Assembly: GCA_964646515.1 (NCBI GenBank) | Contig: CAZYES010000008.1 | Span: forward strand, 1-36,112 | Length of the DNA stretch: 36,112 bases | Direction: 5' to 3' | DNA from: C7867-002 sp964646515 | Lineage (GTDB): Bacteria; Patescibacteriota; Minisyncoccia; Phycocordibacterales; PALSA-1337 | In this document: positions 1-7,547 of the stretch, in pieces | Layout of the letters: each line of letters starts with the position of its first letter | Position numbering within the stretch: position 1 is the stretch's first letter | Program-made: the position numbers and the translations under genes | Notes under the pieces: model-generated | What the model was told of the DNA's origin: nothing | Database searches by the model: none | Seen by the model: only the letters and a program-made list of their open reading frames with translations

Positions 1-373
1 TCACATGCTTGTATATCATGCCACTTGTAATATAATCATCGGACGATAGATCGCGTCCCAAAAAGCGCTCATAATTGCCCATATCCTGGTCCGTTTCCAG
101 TCCACTATTCAAAACGAAAACCTCACCGTGTTCGGTGGGGTTCATTGTGCCTGCATCAACATTGAGGTATGGATCGACCTTGACTAGATTGATGCGGAAA
201 CCTCTTGCGCAGAGTAATGTGCCAATAGATGATGTTGCCACCCCCTTTCCAACTCCTGACATTACGCCACCGATGACAAAGATGTACTTGTGTCGAAACT
301 TTTGCCCGACTTTTCGCTTCTTTGATAAAATAGTATCTTTCCTTGAATGATTCGTAACCGTTTTCTTATTCAT
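1..373 (-). CDS. pyrG: CTP synthase, N-terminal part (cut by window edge)
   Basis: The 124 visible codons are the synthetase domain of CTP synthase, which makes CTP from UTP, ATP and glutamine-derived ammonia in the cytoplasm. Visible marks are the P-loop-like GGVMSGVGKG, the KVDPYLNVDAGTMNP block, HGEVFVLNSGLETDQDMGNYERF-type substrate residues and the following RDLSSDDYITSG; these match the family in order. The glutaminase domain lies outside the window. The start at 373 follows a lysine-rich tail of about 28 residues that the usual enzyme lacks, so a later start is possible but no better ATG is seen. The promoter at 381-410 would give a leaderless or nearly leaderless message. The gene is divergent from the gene at 554. 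Confidence 0.93.
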   Translation of the reverse strand, partial: MNKKTVTNHSRKDTILSKKRKVGQKFRHKYIFVIGGVMSGVGKGVATSSIGTLLCARGFRINLVKVDPYLNVDAGTMNPTEHGEVFVLNSGLETDQDMGNYERFLGRDLSSDDYITSGMIYKHV

Positions 374-380
374 GCATTGT

Positions 381-410
381 ATTCTACAAAAACAAAAGGT
401 CATCTGTCTA
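381..410 (-). promoter_or_regulatory. Putative sigma-70 promoter of pyrG (leaderless)
   Basis: On the minus strand TAGACA (410-405) and TAGAAT (386-381) are 18 nt apart. Transcription starting about 7 nt after the -10 box would begin at or next to the pyrG ATG (373), leaving no room for a ribosome binding site. Same -35 hexamer as the candidates at 497 and 31662. Read by eye only. Confidence 0.45.
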
Positions 411-496
411 CAAACTGAACATATCTGTTCATGGTCCCCATTCTTTCAAGATACTACGACTAACTTTTAAATTAGTAGCTGTACTATCTATCTGAC

Positions 497-525
497 TAGA
501 CAAAGTGTTATTTTATGTGTATAGT
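497..525 (+). promoter_or_regulatory. Putative sigma-70 promoter of the gene at 554
   Basis: TAGACA (497-502) and TATAGT (520-525) are separated by exactly 17 nt. The upstream ATG at 515 falls inside the spacer, so it cannot be translated from this promoter. That argues for the ATG at 554, leaving a leader of about 20 nt. Confidence 0.45.
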
Positions 526-553
526 AAAAAAAGACAAACACGCTAAAATATAT

Positions 554-1144
554 ATGAACCTTGAACAATTGAGAGAGAAATTGAACAAAGCTGTCCCCTT
601 TGTCAGCCTAGAAAGTGACTCTTGCAAAAACGATGCCTTGAAATTTCTAGATAAAGTAAACCGTCTAGAGATGCAATTCGTGATGCGTGAACACAGACCA
701 ACATGTGTCGTAAAGGCGGTGGCTGTCGATATAACACATAGGCTCACGAAAAACATTGTCCTGCACCTCCGAGAAAACCGACGAGTACATCAAGATGGCA
801 CGATTGTCGTGTGTCAGGACACCGACGGCATAGGCCTGAAAATACTTCTGGGCGAAAGACCAGAAGATGCCGCCAAACGTTGCCTCATGGAGAAACTACG
901 TTTTTCTCCTGTGCCACAAGTATCCTTCATCGACAAGAAAGAAGACCAGACTCGCACCAGGGCACCATTCCCCTGCAAAATCATGATCGTACAACTCTAT
1001 AGGTTTGGGTGTGTAATCCCAAAAGACTTGTACAACCCCAACGGATATTCACAAGAACGAAATGGTAAAAACAGAGTCAGTAACTTCATCTGGGCCCCCA
1101 AAATAGAGGTACAAAAAAAGGCGATGGCATTGGACAATAATTAA
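554..1144 (+). CDS. Hypothetical protein, possibly a degenerate Nudix fold
   Basis: This 196-residue soluble protein has no signal peptide or membrane segment. Around residues 95-120 the stretch GERPEDAAKRCLMEKL resembles a Nudix box (G-x5-E-x7-REUxEExGU), but the REUxEE core is not intact, so catalysis is doubtful. A hydrophobic strand before it and the late FIWAPK would fit a Nudix beta sheet. The frame is open from 515, but a promoter -10 box covers 520-525, so 554 (MNLEQLREKL) is preferred. It is a single-gene unit ending at the strong hairpin at 1177. Function is not recognised; the Nudix idea is inference. Confidence 0.6.
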   Translation: MNLEQLREKLNKAVPFVSLESDSCKNDALKFLDKVNRLEMQFVMREHRPTCVVKAVAVDITHRLTKNIVLHLRENRRVHQDGTIVVCQDTDGIGLKILLGERPEDAAKRCLMEKLRFSPVPQVSFIDKKEDQTRTRAPFPCKIMIVQLYRFGCVIPKDLYNPNGYSQERNGKNRVSNFIWAPKIEVQKKAMALDNN

Positions 1145-1176
1145 ACAACTGCCCTTTCAATAAACATCTTCACTCT

Positions 1177-1206
1177 AACGCCGATCTTAAAATCGGCGTT
1201 TTTATT
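1177..1206. terminator. Strong intrinsic terminator, probably bidirectional
   Basis: A perfect 9-bp stem AACGCCGAT/ATCGGCGTT (1177-1185 with 1192-1200) and 6-nt loop is followed by TTTATTT. The complementary strand also ends in an A/T-rich tract. It sits between two convergent units, the gene ending at 1144 and ftsX ending at 1216, and can serve both. Confidence 0.85.
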
Positions 1207-1215
1207 TGAACATAT

Positions 1216-2172
1216 CTATACCTTCAAATATCTCCTAGCCGCGATGTAACTCGAAAGTCCGCCGAGTAATACACCCGCACCCATTATTATCACAAAGATC
1301 TGCCCAAAATTCTGCGCAAAATATCTAGAAAGAATATTGACAATCAATTCAAAGTTCGAGGCAACGTCAACACCAGCAAAACGCAAGATAATCATGTCGC
1401 TCCAATAAGCAAAAGCTGCCATCATTATGAGTGTAATAATCCCCGAGAAAATACCATACATAATACCCGAAACCACCAGAGGTCCACGCACATAGATATT
1501 ACTGGCACCTACCAATTTCATCACGGATATTTCATCTCTGGCCGTAAACACAACGAGACGACTGGTATTGAAAACTACGACCACCGCCACAAAAACCAAA
1601 ACAACCGCCAAAATCAATCCCGCCTGTTCCATTGTGGGAATAATCCTACTCAAACGGTCTATGACTAGTTTATTCTGTTCATAATTGACCTTCTCAATAA
1701 GTGGCATGCCATCAACCGACTGCGGATCTTTATCTTTTAGAAAACTGGCGATACTACCATACTGGCCTGGATCTTTGGCTTTGATATTCAAATTTGCCGG
1801 GAATGGGTTGTCGCCGATCTCTTCCAACCCCTGCATGATGAGCGCATTGTCTTGCCATTTTTCTTTGAATTGTTCCAGGACTTTTTCACGAGATACATAA
1901 GTCGTACTGGCGACTTCTGGTAAAGCGCTTATCTCTTTCCTCAGAGTCAAGATATCTGATTCTGGCGCATCTAGAGCAAAATAAACATTGATATCCACCT
2001 TGTTTTTGACATCAGTGATAAGTGCCCTGCCAAAAGCACCAGCAAAAATAATACCACCAAAAGCTATCAACGAAAGCGTAATAACGACGATAGATGCAAA
2101 AGACAAAAAACCATTGCGCCAAAAGTTTACAAATCCGGCAAGAGTTATTCTTTTAAATGTGGTAAATATCAT
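1216..2172 (-). CDS. ftsX: Cell division protein FtsX
   Basis: FtsX is the membrane partner of FtsE; the complex couples ATP hydrolysis to activation of peptidoglycan hydrolases at the septum. The 318-residue protein has the family layout: a short cytoplasmic N-terminus, a first membrane helix at about 20-45, an extracellular domain at about 50-170 containing the typical ALPEVASTTYVSREKVLEQF region, and three C-terminal membrane helices (about 180-205, 230-260, 285-310). Length is normal. It lies 87 nt downstream of ftsE in the same direction and is the last gene before the terminator at 1177. The gap to ftsE is longer than usual but contains no terminator that I can see. Confidence 0.93.
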   Translation of the reverse strand: MIFTTFKRITLAGFVNFWRNGFLSFASIVVITLSLIAFGGIIFAGAFGRALITDVKNKVDINVYFALDAPESDILTLRKEISALPEVASTTYVSREKVLEQFKEKWQDNALIMQGLEEIGDNPFPANLNIKAKDPGQYGSIASFLKDKDPQSVDGMPLIEKVNYEQNKLVIDRLSRIIPTMEQAGLILAVVLVFVAVVVVFNTSRLVVFTARDEISVMKLVGASNIYVRGPLVVSGIMYGIFSGIITLIMMAAFAYWSDMIILRFAGVDVASNFELIVNILSRYFAQNFGQIFVIIMGAGVLLGGLSSYIAARRYLKV

Positions 2173-2259
2173 AGTTTATCTGTCATTAATTTTCAGGATT
2201 TTGATAACAATATTGTATCATAAGAATCCAACACTTCCTTTTCTGCAAAAATAATTAAA

Positions 2260-2940
2260 TCACAAAATATACTTGCCCTCTCTATCATCTCTCACAATTT
2301 TCCCCTTCTCCATCGTGATTACTCTGCCACCAACAGTGTCTACTACCCCTTTATTGTGCGTAGTCATGAGTATGGTTGTGCCAAGCTCATTGATCTTGCG
2401 TAATATGCGAATGATCTCATAGGTGTTGACTGGATCGAGATTGCCCGTGGGTTCATCGGCAATAACAATATCTGGCTGGGTCACGATCGCTCTGGCGATT
2501 GCCACGCGTTGCCTTTCGCCACCAGATAATTCTCTGGGAAAATTCCATATTTTCTGGCCGAGATCAACCAACTCGAGAACGTGTGGAACATCAGAAGCAA
2601 TCTCATCGTCTGTGCGTCCGGCCGCTTCCATGGCAAAAGCAATATTCTCATATATTGTTTTGTTCATGATAAGTCTATAATCCTGGAAAACCGTGCCTAT
2701 GCGACGACGCAATTTGCTCATTTGTTTTTTGTTAAGTTTATGCACATCAGTAGACTCAAAAAAAACTGAACCCTCCGTTGGTCGATCTTCAGCAATGAGC
2801 ATTTTCATGAGCGTGGTCTTGCCTGCTCCAGAATGACCAACAATGGTCACAAACTCCCTTGGTTCTACACCAAAACTGACACTTTCTAGAGCAACAGTCT
2901 TGTCCGAATATATCTTGAAAACTTTATCGTAATAGATCAT
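2260..2940 (-). CDS. ftsE: Cell division ATP-binding protein FtsE
   Basis: A 226-residue ABC ATPase that energises FtsX. It has Walker A GHSGAGKTT near residue 40, a Q-loop in GTVFQDYRLI, the signature LSGGERQR, Walker B IVIADEPTGNLD and the switch histidine in MTTHNKG. The open frame runs on to 3231, but that stretch is antisense-like reading of the 3' end of prfB, with no ABC homology. The ATG at 2940 (MIYYDKVFKIY) gives the family length. It is 43 nt downstream of prfB and upstream of ftsX, a common prfB-ftsE-ftsX order. Confidence 0.95.
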   Translation of the reverse strand: MIYYDKVFKIYSDKTVALESVSFGVEPREFVTIVGHSGAGKTTLMKMLIAEDRPTEGSVFFESTDVHKLNKKQMSKLRRRIGTVFQDYRLIMNKTIYENIAFAMEAAGRTDDEIASDVPHVLELVDLGQKIWNFPRELSGGERQRVAIARAIVTQPDIVIADEPTGNLDPVNTYEIIRILRKINELGTTILMTTHNKGVVDTVGGRVITMEKGKIVRDDREGKYIL

Positions 2941-2983
2941 GAAATAATAATAGCATAATATGTACCATCCTGGGATAATGTAA

Positions 2984-3919
2984 CTAAATTTTATTTTCCG
3001 CCTCAATAAAACCGTCAATGTAACCCTCAAAAACCTTATCAACTTGATTGGTCTCGTAATCAGTCCTGTGATCTTTGACCATTTTGTATGGATGCAAGAC
3101 ATAGGAACGGATTTGATTGCCCCATTCAATAGAGGTGGTGGAAGAAATCTGCATACCACGCTCCTTGGCGAGACGCTCCTCTTCGGCGCGTCTCCAAAGC
3201 TTACCGCGCAAAATCTCCATAGCTTTTTCACGATTTTGTGCCTGTGAACGCTCGGAAGTAACGTGTATGGAAATACCCGACGGCTTGTGCACCAATCTTA
3301 CCGCCGTCTCCCTCTTGTTAACATTCTGACCGCCAGGACCGCCTGATTTGGCTATACTGACTTCTAGATCACTGTCAGAAATCACTATGTCACTCACAGA
3401 GGACTTCTCCAATTTGGGAATTACTTCAACCATAGAAAAAGAGGTGTGTCTCTTGTCATTAGCATTAAATGGTGAAATACGTACGAGACGATGCACGCCT
3501 GATTCGTTTTTGAGAGTGCCATACGCCCCCAGGCTCAAGGTCTCGCCACTTGGAGAGACACTGGATATTCCCCCGCTCTTACCACTAATTTCGATTGTGA
3601 CATTTCTATATCCGCCGTGATCATTATCGTTGCTATGAATAATTGACCAGCCCCAATTTTTACTCTCACAATATTTCCTATACATGCGCGACAACATGGC
3701 TGAAAAATCTTCGGCGTCATCGCCTCCCGCACCAGAAAGTATAGTCATGATAGCGTCGCCTTTGTCATACTTGCCAATACCTTCCAGACTATCTTTTAGG
3801 CTTTGTAACTCCCTTATTGTCGTCTGTGCCTTATCTTTATCCTTCCAAAAATCAGCACCGGCCATAGCACTTTCTAGCTCAATAATTTTCTGTTGTATTT
3901 GTTCTCTACTATATGCCAT
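2984..3919 (-). CDS. prfB: Peptide chain release factor 2 (short form)
   Basis: RF2 terminates translation at UAA and UGA. The stop-recognition tripeptide SPF appears in HRLVRISPFNAND, and the peptidyl-tRNA hydrolysis motif GGQ in SGGPGGQNVNKRE; the C-terminal GNQIRSYVLHPYKMVKDHRT is typical. At 311 residues it is about 50 shorter than E. coli RF2 (365). The N-terminal helical domain goes almost directly from DFWKDKDKAQ to ILSGAGGDDAEDF, so part of domain 1 is missing. No upstream frame suggests the programmed +1 frameshift of other prfB genes. The ATG at 3919 is chosen over GTG at 3925. Its presence shows UGA is used as a stop. Confidence 0.94.
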   Translation of the reverse strand: MAYSREQIQQKIIELESAMAGADFWKDKDKAQTTIRELQSLKDSLEGIGKYDKGDAIMTILSGAGGDDAEDFSAMLSRMYRKYCESKNWGWSIIHSNDNDHGGYRNVTIEISGKSGGISSVSPSGETLSLGAYGTLKNESGVHRLVRISPFNANDKRHTSFSMVEVIPKLEKSSVSDIVISDSDLEVSIAKSGGPGGQNVNKRETAVRLVHKPSGISIHVTSERSQAQNREKAMEILRGKLWRRAEEERLAKERGMQISSTTSIEWGNQIRSYVLHPYKMVKDHRTDYETNQVDKVFEGYIDGFIEAENKI

Positions 3920-4020
3920 AAACACAGGATACCAAAAAAGAACGTTTATACCTAGAGTCGATACTGATTAAAATCCTGCACTTATAGACAGCGAATGGAT
4001 CAAAGCCAAAAGACTAATTT

Positions 4021-4096
4021 TGGAGCCAAAGGCCGGGATTGAACCGGCGACCCTCGCTTTACGAAAGCGATGCTCTACCAACTGAGCTACTTTGGC
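4021..4096 (-). tRNA. tRNA-Thr (anticodon CGT), CCA encoded
   Basis: The cloverleaf is complete: acceptor GCCAAAG/CTTTGGC, D arm GCTC/GAGC, anticodon stem TCGCT/AGCGA with loop TTCGTAA (anticodon CGT, reads ACG), T arm with TTCAATC loop, discriminator T and genomic CCA (4023-4021). The first ten bases overlap the 3' end of the kinase gene at 4087, whose TAG stop lies within the start of the tRNA. Confidence 0.96.
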
Positions 4097-4677
4097 ATAC
4101 TTACACTTTGCACACTTTTTGAATCCCTTACTATACCCTTGAGGACAACGTCAACTTGCGAATACAAGTCCTCAAAACTACCATCATTCCACAAAGAAAA
4201 GTCTGCCATACGGATGCACTCGGCAATATTACCCTTAGTAGGATCGTCCGAATTCATCTCACGTTTGTCATCAAATATGAACTTTTCAAATGTTACATGA
4301 TCCAAAGCACTGTTCCTCTTGACGATGCGCTTGTATCTAGTTTCCAGACTTGAATCAACGGCAAGCAATATGAAATTCCCCACGGACCGCAAAAATTCTA
4401 CTTCACCTGTGGCTCTCACTGACTCAATCACGCAGTCCTTTCCGTTCATCAAAGCCTTTTCATACAGTCTACGAATAATATAGCTCGGCTCATGCTCTCT
4501 ACGCAACTTATTGGCAAGATTAGTCATCGTGTCTCGATTGACCGATAATTTCCTGCGCCTAAGTTCTTCTATCAAAAAACCGCGAACTGAATAATGTTTG
4601 AAGCCTCTCTTTTTCAAATATGAGACCGTAACTCCTTTACCAGCACCAATAGTTCCAGTAATACCAATAATGATCAT
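4087..4677 (-). CDS. Small P-loop nucleotide kinase (dephospho-CoA/deoxynucleotide kinase-like)
   Basis: A 196-residue cytoplasmic kinase-like protein. The Walker A motif GTIGAGKG is at residues 8-15 immediately after the first strand. Later features fit the NMP-kinase/dephospho-CoA kinase fold: DCVIESVRATGEVEFL as a Walker B-like strand, and a basic lid RYKRIVKR followed by a family-like DKREM. It probably phosphorylates a small nucleotide or cofactor, but the substrate cannot be read from the sequence; the lid does not clearly match CoaE. The last codons overlap tRNA-Thr(CGT), which is transcribed on the same strand, so the two may share a transcript needing processing. Confidence 0.8.
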   Translation of the reverse strand: MIIIGITGTIGAGKGVTVSYLKKRGFKHYSVRGFLIEELRRRKLSVNRDTMTNLANKLRREHEPSYIIRRLYEKALMNGKDCVIESVRATGEVEFLRSVGNFILLAVDSSLETRYKRIVKRNSALDHVTFEKFIFDDKREMNSDDPTKGNIAECIRMADFSLWNDGSFEDLYSQVDVVLKGIVRDSKSVQSVSMPK

Positions 4678-4781
4678 GGCGACATTTTAGCACACACTTC
4701 TCACGCGTATATAATATTGTCCAGAAACTCTCTTGATTAAATATAAAAAAACGCGTTATAGATCTTGTAATGTAAAAAGAG

Positions 4782-4854
4782 AGCCGACGTCCGGGATTGA
4801 ACCGGAGACCTCGCCATTACCAATGGCGTGCTCTACCAACTGAGCTACATCGGC
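4782..4854 (-). tRNA. tRNA-Thr (anticodon GGT), no encoded CCA
   Basis: Acceptor GCCGATG/CGTCGGC, D arm GCTC/GAGC, anticodon stem CGCCA/TGGCG with loop TTGGTAA (anticodon GGT, reads ACC and ACU), T arm TCCGG/CCGGA. The discriminator T is followed by CTC, so CCA must be added by the nucleotidyltransferase, unlike the neighbouring tRNA-Thr at 4021. Confidence 0.95.
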
Positions 4855-4883
4855 ATATACACATATCATGTTTTAAAAAAACA

Positions 4884-5030
4884 ATGCGCGCCATGATTGA
4901 CGCCGTTGGAACAGCTATCAGGGCGCATAATGGCTATATCTTTATAGCAGATTTGAAAGCAAAGGTCGAGATGATGGAAGCTGGCACTTACCCCACACTT
5001 GCTCGCACTATTTCAGAAAAGAAGAAATAG
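4884..5030 (+). CDS. Small ORF of unknown status, 48 residues
   Basis: A short open frame from the first ATG downstream of the tRNA to a TAG at 5030, containing AIRAHNGYIFIADLKAKVEM and a charged tail ISEKKK. It looks protein-like in composition but I recognise no family, see no Shine-Dalgarno sequence, and it overlaps the 3' end of the peptidase S51 gene on the opposite strand by 23 nt. It may be the remnant of a longer gene. A longer frame starting at 4797 begins inside the tRNA and was not used. Confidence 0.25.
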   Translation: MRAMIDAVGTAIRAHNGYIFIADLKAKVEMMEAGTYPTLARTISEKKK

Positions 5031-5698
5031 TCTCTCCTGGATGTACTTCCTTATTCACAACTCCAAAGAGCTTTACACTGCCTGGGCCGACAGCTTCTAT
5101 GGATTCTTCAGTGACATAAAGCCCGGCAGTTTCGGGAATTGCAATGATATTTTTGAGTTCATATTCAGCCATGTACTTCTCTATAATCTTGTCCTCTAAT
5201 TGAGTATAGTGACACCAAACATCAAAATCATGAATGAGATTGAGGGCAGAAAAATCTGCTAGTCCAACCTTGTTCTCATCAGCCGACATGGCAGGAATTA
5301 TCGTCCTGGCAAGAATGATTGCGCCGGCACTCCCCCCCATAAATCGGAATATTCTTAGGTGCGAGGCTTCGTAATATTTCGAACGTTCCAAATTCCTTGA
5401 GCTCTTTGAGGAGTTTAAATGTATTACCGCCACCAATATACACACCACCAAATTGTTCAAAATCATTCTTGGTTTTGGTTTTCAGATCATCTTCAGTCCA
5501 CATCACAATATTAGTTACACCGAGCGGGCCGAGGACACTTGAAAGCCAGGCCACGCATCCAGAATACGGATATTTTGTTGTATTTGTTGCGATGGGGATA
5601 TAAAGCAACGGTTTGGACAAGTCTAAGGAAGCGACAAACTTCTTGTCGAGTTCAATTGAATCTTTGCCACCACCACCTCCTCCTAGAAATAATTTCAT
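5008..5698 (-). pseudogene. Peptidase S51 (dipeptidase E-like) with a frameshift at its nucleophile
   Basis: Two overlapping frames join into one protein of about 230 residues of the S51 family (peptidase E, an aspartyl dipeptidase, and cyanophycinase relatives). The first frame (5698 to about 5338) has the N-terminal MKLFLGGGG and VYIGGGNTFKLL, the family glycine-rich loop; it reads NIPIYGG and then goes wrong. The second frame (about 5338 to 5008) starts in GGSAGAIILAR, the elbow carrying the catalytic serine, and ends with AIPETAGLYVTE and PGETISSFLK. The break is a run of seven G (C on the plus strand, 5332-5338); six would restore the frame. It is the last gene of the run from 8289. A sequencing error is as likely as a real inactivation or phase-variable tract. 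Confidence 0.8.
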
Positions 5699-5701
5699 AG
5701 T

Positions 5702-6169
5702 TTATATATGCCTACGTTCGGCGAGCTTAATTGATAATTCCTGTACATGTTCAGGAAAGCCATTCTTGTAGTCATTCAAGAATAGATCTCGCACTTCTAA
5801 TTGATAAAGCTTTAGTTTCGAAAGTTTATCAATCTCAATCCACATTGGTTCATATACCTGATCACCATTCTTCATCTGTTTAATTTCTTCCGAGTCTGAT
5901 CTCAATTTTGGTTCTCCTGAAATGTAGTCGCAAAGATAGAAAAAATTCTCTTCGCCTGTATCCCAGATGATGTGATATACAAGTCTGCCTACATTCACCT
6001 TAATAGTCGTTTCTTCATCAATTTCACGAACTGCCGTTTGGTCGGGCGCTTCCCCCTCCTCTTGTCCCCCACCTGGAAATACCCAGTATTCATCGCCTTT
6101 ATTGATACGATGCATCACAAGGACTTTATTGTCCTTAATTACTATTCCAGCTGAGCGGTTTCGATTCAT
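5702..6169 (-). CDS. Nudix hydrolase
   Basis: This protein of about 155 residues should hydrolyse a nucleoside diphosphate linked to another moiety. The Nudix box is clear: FPGGGQEEGEAPDQTAVREI continuing into DEET, with the metal-binding REIDEE core; the usual final Gly is Thr, which is tolerated in many members. The tail WIEIDKLSKLKLYQLEVRDLF is a normal Nudix C-terminal helix region. The frame opens at 6199 with ten extra residues overlapping the upstream gene; the ATG at 6169 (MNRNRSAGIVI) starts just before the first strand and avoids the overlap. The S51 gene starts 3 nt downstream. Substrate is unknown. Confidence 0.88.
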   Translation of the reverse strand: MNRNRSAGIVIKDNKVLVMHRINKGDEYWVFPGGGQEEGEAPDQTAVREIDEETTIKVNVGRLVYHIIWDTGEENFFYLCDYISGEPKLRSDSEEIKQMKNGDQVYEPMWIEIDKLSKLKLYQLEVRDLFLNDYKNGFPEHVQELSIKLAERRHI

Positions 6170-6177
6170 ATATGTTT

Positions 6178-6951
6178 TTAATTCGTTAAATCGCCCCAAT
6201 ATTTAATCATCGACCCCAGATCTTTGTTTTCCTTTGATTGAGGTAAAATATCACCCACCAGCCATTCTTTATACTCATCCGTAAAAGTTAATTTGACCAG
6301 ATCCTGATAAGCCTTGAACCTATCACCTAAATTAGATGCCTTTGTATAAGAAATAAACTTATCATAGAAATTCACATCGTTTACTTGAAAGTATTTTATT
6401 GCAGTCTTTTCACCTCTCCAGGGAATATCTCTGAACTCGAAATAACCACACAAAAGTTCAGAAACACTATAGAGCAATCTTATTTCCAATGCATCATGGT
6501 ACAAAGAATCGTTAGACTGGAAATACCTCGTATTCGCAACAAAATTATAGTTTATCTTTTGCCAAAATTGTTGTTTTTCAGAAATTGGTATTGAGAACGT
6601 CTTAAGAGCTAGGTTGTTCTTCAACTTATTTAGAATTCCAGACTTATCAAAATGAATGGTAGCTTTTCTAAGCCAGTCTATAAAAATAGCGTCCATTGAA
6701 TTTGTCTCAATATTATCTTTGACCATCATCCTCTCTACGTCCAAATGATCAAAAAAGAAAATATCAGCAAACTTTTCATCTATCCAAGTGTATAAAGAAC
6801 TGATTTTATGATGATTATCATTTAAAATAATAACCAGATCAATATCGCTATATGGTTTATAATCATCTCCCTGAGATCCAGTTACAAATACCCCATCAAC
6901 GTCTTGATGTTTACCTAAATTTTTTATTATTTGTGATAATTTTTCTGTCAT
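6178..6951 (-). CDS. Nucleotidyltransferase-domain protein (Pol beta superfamily)
   Basis: A 257-residue protein with the pol-beta nucleotidyltransferase signature at residues 25-39: GS (25-26) followed by SDIDL (35-39), the two metal-binding aspartates being D36 and D38. A third acidic strand candidate is FADIFFFDH at about 62-70. The C-terminal two thirds is helical and lacks a known signature; size and layout resemble aminoglycoside or small-molecule adenylyltransferases rather than the short MNT antitoxins. The start overlaps the DUF4254 gene by 4 nt, so it is translated in the same operon. The acceptor is unknown; given the neighbours it could be a cell-surface sugar or a nucleotide-activated intermediate. 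Confidence 0.8.
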   Translation of the reverse strand: MTEKLSQIIKNLGKHQDVDGVFVTGSQGDDYKPYSDIDLVIILNDNHHKISSLYTWIDEKFADIFFFDHLDVERMMVKDNIETNSMDAIFIDWLRKATIHFDKSGILNKLKNNLALKTFSIPISEKQQFWQKINYNFVANTRYFQSNDSLYHDALEIRLLYSVSELLCGYFEFRDIPWRGEKTAIKYFQVNDVNFYDKFISYTKASNLGDRFKAYQDLVKLTFTDEYKEWLVGDILPQSKENKDLGSMIKYWGDLTN

Positions 6952-7547
6952 TTATTTGAATTAATAGCATCAATATACTTTTTCACTCTCTTATCATTGT
7001 AGATCTTTACAGCTTGCTGTATTTCGAAAAACACCTCTTTTCTAAGCAATCGTTCGATATAAAAATCAAGAAAATTGCCGAGACTTTCAATTTGGCTTAA
7101 AAGTATTTTCTCTTTTTCAAGATATTCTGATTTAAGGTCAGCTTCCTCTATATACGAGATCAACTGCTGAACAACGGAAAGCTTAATAAAAATTATAGAC
7201 AATCTGTCTATTATCATTCCTGGACTTTCACTATAAAATGATTCTTTCCCTGCTCGGGATACATCAAAATGATTATATAACAAAGCGTCTATTTCTCTGA
7301 TCAAATCATTTCTTTGTTGGTTGCAAATGTCGATGTCCTTTTTTGCTTTTGCAACATGGCTGTCTCCTAATTCAGATAACCTTGCTGAATCTTCTAGATC
7401 CCAAAGGATCTTATTTGTCTTAATGAGGCGATAAATCAATTTCTGAGCATTATCTTCATATACGCCCCCTACGTTAGGGGTTTTAATGAAGTTAGAAAAT
7501 ATTTCTGATATTTTGGAAAAAGATATTGTCATAATTTTATTTATCAT
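6948..7547 (-). CDS. DUF4254 family protein
   Basis: A helical 199-residue protein without signal or membrane segments. The block NKILWDLEDSARLS, then AKAKKDIDICNQQRNDLIRE and IDALLYNHF match the DUF4254 pattern (tryptophan-bearing helix, then KxxIDxxNQxRND). DUF4254 has no established biochemical role; it is known mainly from genomic neighbourhoods with glycosyltransferases and surface polysaccharide genes, and the same holds here. It overlaps the pyruvyltransferase gene by 11 nt and the nucleotidyltransferase by 4 nt, which points to translational coupling within one operon. Confidence 0.8.
   Translation of the reverse strand: MINKIMTISFSKISEIFSNFIKTPNVGGVYEDNAQKLIYRLIKTNKILWDLEDSARLSELGDSHVAKAKKDIDICNQQRNDLIREIDALLYNHFDVSRAGKESFYSESPGMIIDRLSIIFIKLSVVQQLISYIEEADLKSEYLEKEKILLSQIESLGNFLDFYIERLLRKEVFFEIQQAVKIYNDKRVKKYIDAINSNK

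Noticed and set aside
515..553. Earlier start of the gene at 554
   Set aside because: A putative -10 box at 520-525 would place this start upstream of transcription.
2941..3231. N-terminal extension of ftsE to a 323-residue protein
   Set aside because: The extension overlaps the 3' end of prfB and carries no ABC homology; ATG at 2940 gives the normal family length.
4797..4883. Frame opening inside tRNA-Thr(GGT)
   Set aside because: The frame is antisense to the tRNA; only the part from 4884 is kept as a doubtful small ORF.
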